In this document: piece after piece, positions 63,843-64,000 of the stretch
Layout: every line of letters begins with the position of its first letter
Numbering within the stretch: the stretch's first letter is position 1
Assembly (NCBI GenBank): GCA_017347445.1
Contig: AP021856.1
Coordinates: forward strand, 4,011,303-4,075,302
Source of the DNA: Candidatus Brocadia pituitae
Lineage (GTDB): Bacteria > Planctomycetota > Brocadiia > Brocadiales > Brocadiaceae
Direction of reading: 5' to 3'
Length of the DNA: 64,000 nucleotides
Made by a program: the position numbers and the translations under genes
The notes under the pieces: generated by a model
What the model was told of the DNA's origin: nothing
What the model saw: only the letters and a program-made list of their open reading frames with translations
Database searches by the model: none

Positions 63843-63871
63843 AATATAGCATGCAAATATTATGCAGTCAA
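63843..63871 (-). promoter_or_regulatory. Sigma70-type promoter of the S-layer gene
   Basis: On the minus strand: -35 TTGACT (63871-63866), 17-nt spacer, -10 TATATT (63848-63843). An A/T-rich tract (AAAAAATTTTAATTTTTTTG) directly upstream looks like an UP element. Start expected near 63836. Confidence 0.75.
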
Positions 63872-64000
63872 CAAAAAAATTAAAATTTTTTATGAAAATA
63901 CTTTGTATTGCTTTCCTTTAAGTATTTACTGAATATATTGATATGACGTTGGTTATCTATTATTGTTTGACTTGCTGTCTTTTTCTTGGTATTATCTTCA

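Overview
The window looks like a chromosome segment from an anammox-type planctomycete (Brocadiales, near Kuenenia/Brocadia). This rests on a very large secreted S-layer-like protein, an Na+-NQR-type operon, a B12-dependent (class II) ribonucleotide reductase, a B12-binding radical SAM protein and an intermediate, AT-leaning base composition. No rRNA or tRNA gene was recognised, so the taxonomic call is an inference.

Layout. 1-3.4 kb: ordinary genes (3' part of der, a secreted methyltransferase, an Ig-like lipoprotein, a CDF metal exporter). 3.5-11.6 kb: a scrap yard of mobile DNA with a decayed IS1182-type element, an IS630 insertion with its TA duplication, and an ISL3 element that sits exactly between two inverted, truncated copies of one gene. 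11.6-13.5 kb: a TPR fragment, a DUF433/PIN-like toxin-antitoxin pair and a secreted PLD-family protein. 13.8-18.6 kb: nqrBCDEF (no nqrA in the window) plus an unknown downstream gene. 18.8-26.0 kb: housekeeping genes (rfbD, MsbA-like ABC exporter, aminotransferase, GlcD-like oxidase, mnmA).

26.4-43.1 kb is a heavily rearranged defence island. On the minus strand are a type III-like DNA methyltransferase gene (about 1,022 codons when rejoined), several toxin-antitoxin pairs, an AIPR-family protein and a restriction-enzyme C-terminal fragment. On the plus strand are a second methyltransferase 3' fragment, a KilA-N protein and a complete 898-aa helicase-nuclease. Two large IS4/Tn5-like elements, whose transposases carry an N-terminal DruA-like (DUF4338) domain, lie in it. 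One interrupts the methyltransferase gene with a 9-bp target duplication centred on the loop of a GC-rich hairpin, and the other ends in half-hairpins on both sides. The same hairpins occur elsewhere in frame inside the methyltransferase. A complete four-helix-bundle (S23/IVP) gene is nested in another frame of that gene. An attC-like structure follows the restriction gene.

43.4-58.6 kb: a secreted FN3 protein, a radical SAM protein, bacteriohemerythrin, an RsmC-like methyltransferase, nrdJ preceded by a compact operon (small membrane protein, P-loop GTPase, GTPase-associated protein) that is the best candidate for a poorly described system, then miaB and a type II secretion set gspH-gspG-gspE. 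58.9-64.0 kb: the 1,525-aa S-layer-like gene, with a clear terminator, a consensus sigma70-type promoter and a leader of about 380 nt. Its C-terminal Ig-like domain is shared with the secreted FN3 protein, which suggests a common surface-attachment module.
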